DNA from: Mycobacterium sp. IS-1590
GTDB lineage: Bacteria > Actinomycetota > Actinomycetes > Mycobacteriales > Mycobacteriaceae
Direction: 5' to 3'
DNA: 64,000 bases
Assembly (NCBI RefSeq): GCF_001500025.1
Contig: NZ_LQIW01000007.1
Location: 1 to 64,000 of the forward strand
In this document: one piece after another, positions 54,422 through 62,123 of the stretch
Numbering within the stretch: position 1 is the stretch's first letter
How the letters are laid out: the number at the start of each line of letters is the position of its first letter
Notes under the pieces: model-generated
Told to the model about the DNA's origin: nothing
Database searches by the model: none
What the model saw: the letters and a program-made list of their open reading frames with translations, nothing else
Translations under genes and position numbers: made by a program

Positions 54422-54514
54422 GTGTCCGCCCGCCTCGAGCCGATGCTCACCAAGCGCCGCGCAGTCGATCTGTGCCGCGTCGCGGGTTCTTGCTGTTGTT
54501 GTTGCAGCTGCTGA
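54422..54514 (+). CDS. Leaderless polycysteine leader peptide (cysteine attenuator uORF)
   Basis: A 30-codon ORF starting at GTG 54422. It reads VSARLEPMLTKRRAVDLCRV and then AGSCCCCCSC before TGA at 54512: five consecutive Cys codons plus two more. It starts at the transcription start (TAAGCT box 7 nt upstream) and precedes the DUF4395-cysA-sseC genes. In M. smegmatis a leaderless polycysteine uORF at the cysA2 locus is known to sense Cys-tRNA: stalling at the Cys codons when cysteine is scarce opens the downstream genes for expression. The peptide itself probably has no function. An internal ATG at 54443 is a weaker start. Confidence 0.88.
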   Translation: MSARLEPMLTKRRAVDLCRVAGSCCCCCSC

Positions 54515-54610
54515 GTAGCCGCGCCCTTCTTCGCGCCGCACTCGGGAGCGACCCATGTGGTCTTTCCCGTTTCAGCCCAGCCCGACCCGATGACCGCAAC
54601 AGGAGCATGA

Positions 54611-55102
54611 ATGCCAACGACGAACATGTCGACAACACGAAGCAGCACGCCGGCCCAGGTGGACGTGCGCGGGCCGCGGTTCGCCGCATGGCTCACCACC
54701 GTCGTGCTGGTGGCCACCCTGCTGCTGTGGCCGGTGAACCCGGTGCTCGCCGCGGTCGTGCTGGGCCTGCAGGCGGCGGTGTTCGCCATCGGAGCATGGC
54801 GCGGCCCGCGGTCGCATCCCTACGGCCTGGTCTTCGCCCGTCTGATCGCGCCGCGACTGGGACCGGTCACCGAAAAGGAGCCGGTGGCGCCGCTGAAGTT
54901 CGCCCAGTTCGTCGGGCTCGTCTTCGCGGTGGCCGGCGTCGTCGGGTTCGCGACCGGCCTGCCACTGCTCGGTCTGATCGCCACCGCCTTCGCGTTGGTG
55001 GCGGCGTTCCTCAATGCGGCCTTCGGCATCTGCCTGGGCTGCCAGCTCTACCCGCTCGTCGCGGGCGTCCGAAAGAACACAAGCGCATCGTCAACCGCAT
55101 AG
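54611..55102 (+). CDS. DUF4395 membrane protein, cysteine-operon
   Basis: A 163-residue membrane protein of the DUF4395 family with about four spans: FAAWLTTVVLVATLLLWPVN, LAAVVLGLQAAVFAIGAWRG, FVGLVFAVAGVVGFATGLPL and LGLIATAFALVAAFLNAAFG. A CxxC pair lies near the end (FGICLGCQLYPLVAG) at the membrane surface, suggesting a redox or sulfur-relay role beside the sulfurtransferase. An AGGAG ribosome-binding site precedes ATG 54611. It is the first structural gene after the polycysteine leader. Confidence 0.82.
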   Translation: MPTTNMSTTRSSTPAQVDVRGPRFAAWLTTVVLVATLLLWPVNPVLAAVVLGLQAAVFAIGAWRGPRSHPYGLVFARLIAPRLGPVTEKEPVAPLKFAQFVGLVFAVAGVVGFATGLPLLGLIATAFALVAAFLNAAFGICLGCQLYPLVAGVRKNTSASSTA

Positions 55103-55138
55103 AACTTCAAACCTGAAGCAACCGAAAGGATTTCCTCT

Positions 55139-55972
55139 ATGGCACGCTCCGACGTCCTGGTCACGGCTGACTGGGCCGAGAGCAATCTCAACGCACCGAA
55201 CATCGTGTTCGTCGAGGTCGACGAAGACACCAGCGCCTACGACGGCGGCCACATCGAGGGCGCGGTCAAAATCGACTGGAAGACCGACCTCCAAGATCCG
55301 GTGCGCCGCGATTTCGTTGACCAGGAACAGTTTTCGAAGCTGCTGAGTGAACGTGGCATCTCCAACGACGACACCGTGGTTCTCTACGGCGGCAACAACA
55401 ACTGGTTCGCGGCGTATGCCTACTGGTACTTCAAGCTGTACGGGCACCAGAACGTCAAGCTGCTCGACGGCGGCCGCAAGAAGTGGGAGCTCGACGGACG
55501 TCCGCTGTCCACCGAGGTCGTCAAGCGGCCCGCGACCAGCTACACCGCCAAGGCGCCCGACAACAGCATCCGGGCCTTCCGCGACGAGGTGATCGCGGCG
55601 ATCAACAACAAGAACCTCGTCGACGTACGCTCCCCCGACGAGTTCTCCGGCAAGATCCTGGCTCCGGCGCACCTGCCCCAGGAGCAGAGCCAGCGACCCG
55701 GGCATATCCCGAGCGCCATCAACGTTCCGTGGAGCAAGGCGGCCAACGACGACGGCACCTTCAAGTCCGACGAGGCGCTGGAGAAGCTGTACGCCGAGGC
55801 CGGGCTGGACGGTGAGAAGGAGACCATCGCTTACTGCCGCATCGGTGAGCGCTCGTCGCACACTTGGTTCGTGCTGCAGGAGCTGCTCGGACACAAGAAC
55901 GTCAAGAACTACGACGGCAGTTGGACCGAATACGGCTCCCTGGTGGGGGCCCCGATCGAGTTGGGAAATTGA
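55139..55972 (+). CDS. cysA2: Thiosulfate sulfurtransferase (rhodanese) CysA-type
   Basis: A 277-residue double-rhodanese-domain sulfurtransferase moving sulfane sulfur from thiosulfate to an acceptor. The inactive N-terminal domain (LVTADWAESNLNAPNIVFVE to LLDGGRKKWELDGRP) precedes the active one, whose loop IAYCRIGERSSHTWFVLQEL has the catalytic Cys near residue 233. The linker contains the typical VRSPDEFSGKI. A GAAAGGA site precedes ATG 55139. It lies between DUF4395 and sseC as in other mycobacteria, and should be controlled by the polycysteine leader. Confidence 0.95.
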   Translation: MARSDVLVTADWAESNLNAPNIVFVEVDEDTSAYDGGHIEGAVKIDWKTDLQDPVRRDFVDQEQFSKLLSERGISNDDTVVLYGGNNNWFAAYAYWYFKLYGHQNVKLLDGGRKKWELDGRPLSTEVVKRPATSYTAKAPDNSIRAFRDEVIAAINNKNLVDVRSPDEFSGKILAPAHLPQEQSQRPGHIPSAINVPWSKAANDDGTFKSDEALEKLYAEAGLDGEKETIAYCRIGERSSHTWFVLQELLGHKNVKNYDGSWTEYGSLVGAPIELGN

Positions 55973-55973
55973 T

Positions 55974-56276
55974 ATGTGCTCTGCCCCGAAACAAGGCCTG
56001 ACGTTGCCCGCCAGCGTCGACTTGGAGAAGGAGACGGTGATCACCGGCCGCGTCGTGGACGGGTCGGGACAGACCGTCGGCGGCGCGTTCGTGCGGCTGC
56101 TGGACAGCTCGGACGAGTTCACCGCCGAGGTGGTCGCGTCGGCCACCGGTGACTTCCGGTTCTTCGCCGCGCCCGGCACCTGGACGCTGCGCGCGCTGTC
56201 GAAGGTCGGCAACGGCGACGCCGTCGTCGCGCCGTCGGGCGCGGGCATCCACGAGGTCGACGTCAAGGTCGCCTGA
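55974..56276 (+). CDS. sseC: SseC-type DUF1416 protein
   Basis: A 100-residue cytosolic protein of the DUF1416 (SseC) family. It begins MCSAPKQGLTLPASVDLEKE with a Cys near the start and continues VITGRVVDGSGQTVGGAFVR, FRFFAAPGTWTLRALSKVGN, a carboxypeptidase-regulatory-like beta sandwich. The ATG at 55974 is 1 nt after the cysA stop, so it is co-translated. The function is unproven; it always accompanies cysA, so it may accept or handle the transferred sulfur. Confidence 0.92.
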   Translation: MCSAPKQGLTLPASVDLEKETVITGRVVDGSGQTVGGAFVRLLDSSDEFTAEVVASATGDFRFFAAPGTWTLRALSKVGNGDAVVAPSGAGIHEVDVKVA

Positions 56277-56396
56277 GATCCACCGGCTCGAAACTGAACT
56301 TGTGGGCGACGACCCGCGCGGACTTTGCACACGAGTTCAGTTTCGGCGCACCGGGCCGACGCACTCGGCCTCCCGCGGCCGACTAGACTCGTGCCC

Positions 56397-56495
56397 GTGG
56401 TGCTGTTCTTCGAACTCCTGCTCGTAGCCGCGACCCTGGTGATCACCTGGTTCGCGTTGTACGCGGTGTACCGGCTGATCACCGACGAGTCGTGA
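56397..56495 (+). CDS. 32-residue leaderless membrane microprotein
   Basis: GTG 56397 lies 7 nt after TAGACT (56384-56389), so the mRNA is probably leaderless. The 32-residue product is almost one transmembrane helix ([20 protein letters not shown] followed by [12 protein letters not shown]). Its stop TGA overlaps the GTG of the nitrobindin-like gene (GTGA at 56492), indicating translational coupling. No family recognised, but the leaderless promoter, single clean span and coupling argue that it is real. Confidence 0.72.
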   Translation: MVLFFELLLVAATLVITWFALYAVYRLITDES

Positions 56496-57121
56496 CGTCC
56501 GGGGACGATGCTGTAGCCGCCGCGAAAGAACGCGCGAAAACGACCGCGGCGCGCAACATCCCGGTTTTCGGTGATCTTCCCGCGCCATCGGACACCGCCA
56601 ATCTCCGCGAGGGCGCGAACCTCAACGACGCGCTTCTGGCGCTGTTGCCGCTCGTCGGTGTCTGGCGCGGCGAGGGTGAGGGCCGCGGCGCCGACGGCGA
56701 TTACCGGTTCGGCCAGCAGATCGTGGTGTCCCACGACGGCAGCGACTACTTGATCTGGGAGGCGCGCTCGTGGCGACTCAGCGAGTCCGGCGACTTCGAG
56801 GCGCACACGCTGCGCGAGTCCGGGTTCTGGCGCTTCGTCAACGACCCGGCCGACCCGTCAGAGTCCCAGGCCATCGAACTGTTGCTGGCCCATTCCGCGG
56901 GCTATGTCGAGCTGTTCTACGGCCGCCCCCTTTCCCAGTCGTCGTGGGAGTTGGTCACCGATGCGTTGGCGCGCAGCAAGTCCGGGATGCTGGTCGGTGG
57001 CGCCAAACGGCTGTACGGCATCGTCGAGGGCGGCGATCTGGCCTACGTCGAGGAGCGGGTCGACGCCGACGGTGGCCTGGTCCCCCACCTGTCGGCCAGG
57101 CTGTCGAGGTTCGCCGGCTGA
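56492..57121 (+). CDS. Nitrobindin-type haem-binding FABP-like protein
   Basis: A 209-residue beta-barrel protein of the nitrobindin/THAP4-like family. The haem/NO family motif GxWxGxG is seen in [17 protein letters not shown] near residue 55, with the barrel strands [20 protein letters not shown] and [10 protein letters not shown], and a proximal His region late in the chain ([12 protein letters not shown]). The N-terminal 40 residues form a helical extension. It starts at GTG 56492 inside the upstream microprotein stop and ends overlapping the lipoprotein gene. A role in NO or peroxynitrite isomerisation is inferred from the family. Confidence 0.88.
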   Translation: MTSGDDAVAAAKERAKTTAARNIPVFGDLPAPSDTANLREGANLNDALLALLPLVGVWRGEGEGRGADGDYRFGQQIVVSHDGSDYLIWEARSWRLSESGDFEAHTLRESGFWRFVNDPADPSESQAIELLLAHSAGYVELFYGRPLSQSSWELVTDALARSKSGMLVGGAKRLYGIVEGGDLAYVEERVDADGGLVPHLSARLSRFAG

Positions 57122-57432
57122 TGCGCGCGATCATGGTCCTCGCGGGTCTCGCCGCGACCGCGGTGCTCGCAGGGTGCGGGTCCGAACCACCGGCCGAGCA
57201 GGGGCCCCCCACCTCGCAGTCCCTGTCGCAGACCACCACCTCGCAGGCCCCGGCCCAAACCACCGCGTCCGAGACCCCCGCCGGTCACGGTTCGCTGGCC
57301 CAGTGCCTGGACGAGCACGGCGTACCCGCAGCGCCCGGACCGGCCGCAGGCCCGCCTCCCGGCGTCGATGCCGAGACCTGGAACGAGGCCATGCGGGCGT
57401 GCGCCACGTTCGCGCCGGGACCCGCCGGCTAA
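57121..57432 (+). CDS. Small lipoprotein
   Basis: A 103-residue lipoprotein: signal [20 protein letters not shown] with lipobox LAGC at residues 16-19, then a Ser/Thr/Gln/Pro-rich linker (TSQSLSQTTTSQAPAQTTAS) and a short C-terminal domain with two Cys (SLAQCLDEHGVPAAPGP and NEAMRACATFAPGPAG). It starts in TGATG overlap with the preceding gene. The stop TAA overlaps the stop of the convergent solute-binding gene in CTAA. Function unknown. Confidence 0.72.
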   Translation: MRAIMVLAGLAATAVLAGCGSEPPAEQGPPTSQSLSQTTTSQAPAQTTASETPAGHGSLAQCLDEHGVPAAPGPAAGPPPGVDAETWNEAMRACATFAPGPAG

Positions 57433-58286
57433 GCCAGTTGCGGGCTCTTACCCACCTCGGCCAGCCACTCACCGCGCAATTGCGCCAGCGTGCCGTCGTC
57501 GCGTAACGAATCGACGACCAAGGAGACGCAGGCGGTCAGCCCGCTGTGTTTGGCGAGCACTAGGCCGAACTGTTCCGGGGCCTGGTCGCCGGCGGGTAGC
57601 TGACCGACCATCATTCCGTCGCGCAATTCGCCGACGACCGCGAACGCGGTCGGCAGATCGGCGATCAGCGCGTCGATTTCGCCGTTGGACAGCGCGAGCT
57701 TCGCATCGGAGTTGGTCTCGTACACCTCGACCGCGTTCCGGCCGCCGACCGCCAATGCGGCGGTGTGGCTGGTGCTGGCGACCTGAGCTCCCAGCCGCAG
57801 CGTCTTGAGGTCGTCGACGTTTCTCACGCCGGCCGCAGGCGAGCCCTTGACGGTGATGACGGCCTGGTTCACGTCGAAGTACGGCGTCGAGAAGTCCACA
57901 GCGGCCCTGCGCTGTTCGGTGATGGAGAACTGGGTCAGGTTGGCGTCAAAGGATTTGGCACCGGCGGCGATGGCCTCACCGAACGGCACCCGCACCCACC
58001 GCACGTCGGTGGCGCTGTAACCGAGCCGGTTCGCGATGGCGTATGCGAGCGCCGACTCGAAGCCCTCCCCGTTGGCCGGATTGTCACCCATGTACCACGG
58101 CGGGTACACCGGCCGATCGGTACCGAAGGTGAAGATTCCCTTGTACAGGGTCGCCAACTTGTCTTTGTGACAGTCGTGCGGGCTCGCCGCGCTGTAGGGC
58201 TCAGCAGCGGGCGCACAGGCCGTCACGGTTGCAAGGGCCGCCAGCAGCACGCCGAGCTTCTTGACGATGCGCATGGGCCGCATCAT
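57429..58286 (-). CDS. Amino-acid-type ABC solute-binding lipoprotein
   Basis: A 285-residue extracytoplasmic solute-binding protein (family 3). The signal (MRIVKKLGVLLAALATVTAC) ends with a lipobox at LATVTAC. Typical elements are FTFGTDRPVYPPWYMGDNPA with ligand-binding residues, GFESALAYAIANRLG, FDANLTQFSITEQRRAAVDF and STPYFDVNQAVITVKGS, and a DALIADLPTAFAVV hinge. No permease or ATPase gene lies nearby, so its transporter partners are elsewhere or it acts as a sensor. ATG 58286 or the in-frame ATG at 58274 may be the start. Confidence 0.82.
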   Translation of the reverse strand: MMRPMRIVKKLGVLLAALATVTACAPAAEPYSAASPHDCHKDKLATLYKGIFTFGTDRPVYPPWYMGDNPANGEGFESALAYAIANRLGYSATDVRWVRVPFGEAIAAGAKSFDANLTQFSITEQRRAAVDFSTPYFDVNQAVITVKGSPAAGVRNVDDLKTLRLGAQVASTSHTAALAVGGRNAVEVYETNSDAKLALSNGEIDALIADLPTAFAVVGELRDGMMVGQLPAGDQAPEQFGLVLAKHSGLTACVSLVVDSLRDDGTLAQLRGEWLAEVGKSPQLA

Positions 58287-58616
58287 CGCCCGCGCACGCC
58301 AGGATCGCGAGTCCGGACGTGCAACGGTTCGCTACCGATTCGACTGTCGGATGTGGACCACCGGATATGAAGCGGCCCCCGAGCCGTGTGTTCCTGGCGG
58401 ACAAAACCGAGGGGCTCGGGGGCCGGGTGACTGCGGGGAATTCGCCAGCGCGCGCAGGCGCGAAGAGCCTCAGCTCATTCCCCTGGCGCTGCTAGCTCGC
58501 AGCCACCTCACAAGTCCATAAGTCACTCAAAATCTCGGACCACCTCCTCTCCTGTGTACGGGCGACGCTACCCGCGCACGCACGAGGCGACAACCGGATT
58601 ACGGGCGATTCAGCGT
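58287..58616. other. 330-bp region with hairpin and tiny ORFs, possible regulatory RNA
   Basis: No ordinary gene is seen between the minus-strand solute-binding and lyase genes. It holds a 12-bp inverted repeat (58374-58385 and 58413-58424) and, on the minus strand, a strong GGAGG (58547-58543) followed by several very short frames, one of 12 codons (TTG 58530 to the TAG at 58492). GC is high throughout. A structured leader of the solute-binding gene or a small RNA is plausible. Confidence 0.4.
58374..58424 (-). repeat. 12-bp perfect inverted repeat, 27-nt loop
   Basis: GGCCCCCGAGCC (58374-58385) and GGCTCGGGGGCC (58413-58424) are exact reverse complements. The hairpin lies about 90-140 nt upstream of the solute-binding gene on its coding strand; it may end a small RNA from upstream or form a leader structure. 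Confidence 0.75.
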
Positions 58617-59504
58617 TCAGCGATCGCGCACGATCGCGGCGTCGACGAGTTCGGTGAACTCGGCCGCCAACGGGCTTGGCGGCAGCGGCGTCCCGTCGAG
58701 GGTGTGCACCCGCGCCGCCAACGTGATGCTCGACACCAGCCAAACACCCTGTGCGGTATACAGATCCGCAGCTCGCAGCGAGCGGTAGTCGCAGGCGTAG
58801 CCCTTGTCGCGGGCGACCTCGAACAGCGCCTGCTGAGTGGTGCCGCGCAGGATCGGGAACCACGGCGGTGGAGTGAAGAACGCGATATCGCCGGCGCCGG
58901 GCTCGGACTCCGTTGCGATGACGACGGTCGAGCGCGGCCCCTCCAGGATGAAACCGTCGGTGCCGACGAAGATCACGTCGCCCGCGCCGTTGCGCTCGGC
59001 ATGTCGCAGCGCGGCCATGTTCACCGCGTAGGACAGGGTTTTGGCGCCGGCGAGCAGCCACGGCATATCGCCGGTGCCCTCGGAGGAGAGTCCGCGCGCC
59101 AAGGTCAGCGCGGCAAGCCCGTTTCGCCGCACCTCGGTCACCCGCGCGGGTAACGCCCCGACCGTGGCGAACGCCGTCGGGGCTGAGCCGCCTTCGCGCC
59201 CCCTGCTGTACACCAACCGCAGCACGCCCTCCTCGCCCGTCTGCGAGGTCCACTGGGCCACGGCAGCGGACACCGCGGAGCGCCAGCGCGACAGGTCGGG
59301 GTCGGGAAGGTCGATCAGGCGCGCCGATTGCGTGAGCCGCGACAGGTGGGCGTCGAGCAGGCACGGCCGGCCATCGCGGATCAGCAATGTCTCGAAGACG
59401 CCGTCGCCGCGGACCGCCGCGAGGTCATCGGCGTGCAGCAGCGGCGCCGCGGGGTCGTGCAACCGCCCGTCGAGGGTCACCACGACCCCGGGTTCGCCAG
59501 CCAT
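58617..59504 (-). CDS. pabC: 4-amino-4-deoxychorismate lyase (PabC-like, BCAT fold)
   Basis: A 295-residue PLP enzyme of the fold-type IV branched-chain aminotransferase/aminodeoxychorismate lyase family. It shows LLHADDLAAVRGDGVFETLL, the Schiff-base lysine in LLAGAKTLSYAVNMAALRHA near residue 155 and GTDGFILEGPRSTVVIAT, FPILRGTTQQALFEVARDKG. The lyase releases pyruvate from aminodeoxychorismate to give p-aminobenzoate for folate. The start is ATG 59504, 8 nt after TACGCT on the coding strand (leaderless); the longer frame is rejected. A D-amino-acid or branched-chain transaminase is an alternative. Confidence 0.82.
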   Translation of the reverse strand: MAGEPGVVVTLDGRLHDPAAPLLHADDLAAVRGDGVFETLLIRDGRPCLLDAHLSRLTQSARLIDLPDPDLSRWRSAVSAAVAQWTSQTGEEGVLRLVYSRGREGGSAPTAFATVGALPARVTEVRRNGLAALTLARGLSSEGTGDMPWLLAGAKTLSYAVNMAALRHAERNGAGDVIFVGTDGFILEGPRSTVVIATESEPGAGDIAFFTPPPWFPILRGTTQQALFEVARDKGYACDYRSLRAADLYTAQGVWLVSSITLAARVHTLDGTPLPPSPLAAEFTELVDAAIVRDR

Positions 59505-59555
59505 GGGGCCACAGCGTAGCCGCGCAGCGCTCAACGCCGAACGTAGAGTTGACCT

Positions 59556-60635
59556 GTGACAACTTCTGGACCCGCCGTTCCTGCGCCCGACGCCGGACCC
59601 GACGCCGGCGCCGTGTGGCACTACGGCGATCCACTCGGCGAACAACGGGCCGCCGCCGACGGCGCCGTCGTCGTGGATCGTTCGCATCGTGCGGTGCTCA
59701 CCCTCACAGGCGCCGACCGCAAGACGTGGCTGCACAACCTCACCACCCAGCACGTCAGCGACCTGCCCGACGGCGCAGTCACCGAGAATCTCAGCCTCGA
59801 CGGACAGGGTCGTGTCGAAGATCACTGGGTGCAAACCGAACTCGGCGACATCACCTATCTCGACACCGAACCGTCGCGGGGCGAGCCGCTGTTGGCCTAT
59901 CTGCGCAAGATGGTGTTCTGGTCCGACGTCGCGGTGGAAGCCGCGGATCTGGCGGTGCTGTCCCTGCTCGGGCCGCGGCTGGGTGACCGGGAGGTGCTCG
60001 ATGCGCTCGGCCTCGATTCGCTACCGGCCGAACGGACCGCCGTCGCGCTGCCCGACGGTGGCTTCCTGCGCCGGCCCGCCGCCGCTGGACTCGAACTCGA
60101 CCTGGTGATCCCGCGTGCCCAGGTGCAAGCGTGGTGGCGGCGGCTCACCGATGCCGGGGTCCGGCCCGCCGGCGTGTGGGCGTACGAAGCGCATCGTGTC
60201 GCGGCCCTGCGGCCACGCCTGGGGGTGGACACCGATGAGCGCACGATCCCGCACGAGGTCGGCTGGATCGGGTCCGCCGTGCACTTGGACAAAGGCTGCT
60301 ACCGCGGCCAGGAGACGGTCGCGCGGGTGCACAACCTGGGCAAACCGCCCCGAATGCTGGTCCTGCTGCACCTCGACGGTTCGAGCGACCGACCGGCCAC
60401 CGGCGCCCCGGTGCTGGCCGGCGGTCGGGCCGTCGGCCGGCTCGGCACCGTGGTCGACCACGTCGACGAGGGGCCGGTGGCGCTGGCGTTGCTCAAGCGC
60501 GGCCTGCCCGCGGACACCGATTTGACCGTCGGCGACGTGCCCGCGGTCATCGACCCGGAGTCGATGCCGCCGCCCGACGTCGCAGGTGCCGGGCGTCGCG
60601 CGGTCGAGCAGCTCCGCGGCGGGCCGCGGCCGTGA
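59556..60635 (+). CDS. ygfZ: YgfZ/GcvT-domain folate-binding protein
   Basis: A 359-residue tetrahydrofolate-binding protein of the YgfZ family, involved in Fe-S cluster repair. The family motif KGCYRGQETVARVHNLGKPP with its conserved Cys is at about residue 245-265; the N-terminal GcvT-like domain has VVVDRSHRAVLTLTGADRKT and WLHNLTTQHVSDLPDG. The GTG at 59556 follows TAGAGT (59544-59549) by 6 nt, so the transcript is leaderless. It is divergent from the pabC-like gene, both starts being leaderless and only 51 bp apart; the folate link to pabC is notable. Confidence 0.88.
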   Translation: MTTSGPAVPAPDAGPDAGAVWHYGDPLGEQRAAADGAVVVDRSHRAVLTLTGADRKTWLHNLTTQHVSDLPDGAVTENLSLDGQGRVEDHWVQTELGDITYLDTEPSRGEPLLAYLRKMVFWSDVAVEAADLAVLSLLGPRLGDREVLDALGLDSLPAERTAVALPDGGFLRRPAAAGLELDLVIPRAQVQAWWRRLTDAGVRPAGVWAYEAHRVAALRPRLGVDTDERTIPHEVGWIGSAVHLDKGCYRGQETVARVHNLGKPPRMLVLLHLDGSSDRPATGAPVLAGGRAVGRLGTVVDHVDEGPVALALLKRGLPADTDLTVGDVPAVIDPESMPPPDVAGAGRRAVEQLRGGPRP

Positions 60636-60708
60636 CGAGGGCCTGCCAGCGCCGCGAGGCCAAGCACGGTAAAGTGTTGGCAGGACGATATAAAAAACAG
60701 ATCAGATC

Positions 60709-60735
60709 GGAGCCGCCTACCAATTAGGCCGCTCC
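60709..60735 (+). promoter_or_regulatory. Hairpin in the DUF3073 mRNA leader
   Basis: GGAGCCGCCTA (60709-60719) and TAGGCCGCTCC (60725-60735) pair over 11 bp with one C-C mismatch and a 5-nt loop. A TAAAGT box (60670-60675) would start the transcript near 60681, so the hairpin lies in the 5' leader, about 25 nt before the ATG. Confidence 0.5.
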
Positions 60736-60759
60736 GTTATTGCGCGAGGGGGTCCCCCC

Positions 60760-60939
60760 ATGGGCCGCGGCCGGGCGAAGGCAAAGCAGACCAAGGTTGC
60801 TCGTGAGCTCAAATACAGCTCACCGCAGACCGACTTAAAGCGGCTTCAGCAAGAGCTGTCGGGCGCTTCCGAGAACGACCTGAACGGCACCGATCCGGTG
60901 GCCGACGAGTGGGTCGAAGAGGATGACTGGCGTCGCTGA
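60760..60939 (+). CDS. DUF3073 small conserved protein
   Basis: A 59-residue protein conserved in actinobacteria (DUF3073). It begins MGRGRAKAKQTKVARELKYS with a basic cluster and ends in an acidic part (NGTDPVADEWVEEDDWRR). It has no membrane span. The ATG at 60760 follows GAGGGGG, then a C-run; the G-run and C-run (60748-60759) might pair with each other or with other RNA and hide the ribosome-binding site. It is convergent with purM, 3 nt apart. Function unknown; the charge pattern suggests RNA or ribosome association, which is only inference. Confidence 0.9.
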   Translation: MGRGRAKAKQTKVARELKYSSPQTDLKRLQQELSGASENDLNGTDPVADEWVEEDDWRR

Positions 60940-60942
60940 CGC

Positions 60943-62016
60943 CTAGAACCGCGGGTGCTGGCCCACCAGTGCGGCTCGTGGGGCGTCCTTACCGCCTTTT
61001 TTGACAGTTCCCAGCGTCCAGCAGTTCAGGTGACGCGCGGTCAGGATCGCCAGCGCGCGGTCGGTGTCTTCGGGCGCGACGATCGCGACCATGCCGACAC
61101 CCATGTTGAAGGTCCGCTCCATCTCGACCCGCTCGACCCGTCCGCGCTGCCCGATCATCGCGAACACGGGTGCGGGAGTCCAGGTGCCGCGGTCGATTTC
61201 GGCGACCAGGCCGTGTGGGATGACGCGCTCGAGGTTGCCGGCCAACCCGCCGCCGGTGACATGGCAGAACGTCCGGACCTGGGTCTCGGCCGCCAGCGCC
61301 AGGCAGTCCTTGGCGTAGATCCGGGTCGGCTCCAAGAGCTCCTCGCCCAGCGTGCGACCGAACTCCTCGACATGGCCGGCCAGGTTCATCCGGTCGATCT
61401 CGAGCAACACCTTGCGCGCCAGCGAGTATCCGTTCGAGTGCAAGCCGGTCGAGGCCATCGCGATCAGCACGTCGCCGGGCTTGACCCGATCCGGGCCCAG
61501 CACGTCATCGGCCTCGACCACGCCCACCCCGGTCGCCGAGATGTCGTAGTGGTCGGGCGCCATCAGACCCGGATGTTCGGCCGTCTCACCGCCGAGCAGC
61601 GCGCAACCGGCCTGCAGACAGCCGTTGGCGATGCCTGCCACCAGTTCGCTGATCCGCTCGGGGACCGTGCGGCCCACCGCGATGTAGTCCTGAAGGAACA
61701 GCGGTTCGGCCCCACAGACCACCAGATCGTCAACGACCATCGCGACCAGGTCGATTCCGACCGTGTCGTGCTTGTCCATGGCCTGGGCCACCGCCAGCTT
61801 GGTACCGACTCCGTCGGTGGAGGAGGCGAGCACCGGCTCGCGGTAGCCGCCGCGCAGCGCGAACAGTCCCGCAAAGCCGCCGATACCGCCGCGCACCTCG
61901 GGTCTGGTCGCCTTCTCGGCGAGCGGTTTGAGGAGTTCGACGGCGCGGTCACCGGCTTCGATGTCGACCCCGGCCGACGCGTAGGAGATGCCGGCAGGTT
62001 CGGCGCGTTCGGTCAT
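60943..62016 (-). CDS. purM: Phosphoribosylformylglycinamidine cyclo-ligase PurM
   Basis: A 357-residue AIR synthetase of purine synthesis, converting FGAM to AIR with ATP. Clear marks are SYASAGVDIEAGDRAVELLK, VLASSTDGVGTKLAVAQAMD, DLVAMVVDDLVVCGAEPLFL and LLGGETAEHPGLM with GLHSNGYSLARKVLLE. The start is ATG 62016, 8 nt after TAGCCT on the coding strand (leaderless). purF lies further upstream on the same strand (63583 onward), with two plus-strand genes between them, so they are not one operon here. Confidence 0.96.
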   Translation of the reverse strand: MTERAEPAGISYASAGVDIEAGDRAVELLKPLAEKATRPEVRGGIGGFAGLFALRGGYREPVLASSTDGVGTKLAVAQAMDKHDTVGIDLVAMVVDDLVVCGAEPLFLQDYIAVGRTVPERISELVAGIANGCLQAGCALLGGETAEHPGLMAPDHYDISATGVGVVEADDVLGPDRVKPGDVLIAMASTGLHSNGYSLARKVLLEIDRMNLAGHVEEFGRTLGEELLEPTRIYAKDCLALAAETQVRTFCHVTGGGLAGNLERVIPHGLVAEIDRGTWTPAPVFAMIGQRGRVERVEMERTFNMGVGMVAIVAPEDTDRALAILTARHLNCWTLGTVKKGGKDAPRAALVGQHPRF

Positions 62017-62123
62017 CGCGGTAAAGGCTACCGGTGTTCGTCGCGCCGCGGTAACCGCCTTCGGCCGGTGTCTCCCGGCCGAGATGTCGCGCGATCCCCG
62101 GCCGTGTGTCAATCTGACCGCTC

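Noticed and set aside
53970..54514. Treating the Cys-rich stretch as the C-terminus of the thioredoxin
   Set aside because: The thioredoxin stops at 54392; the polycysteine frame has its own -10 box and start.
55091..56806. A 571-codon minus-strand frame across cysA, sseC and the microprotein
   Set aside because: Shadow frame; the plus-strand genes have motifs and coupled starts, this frame has none.
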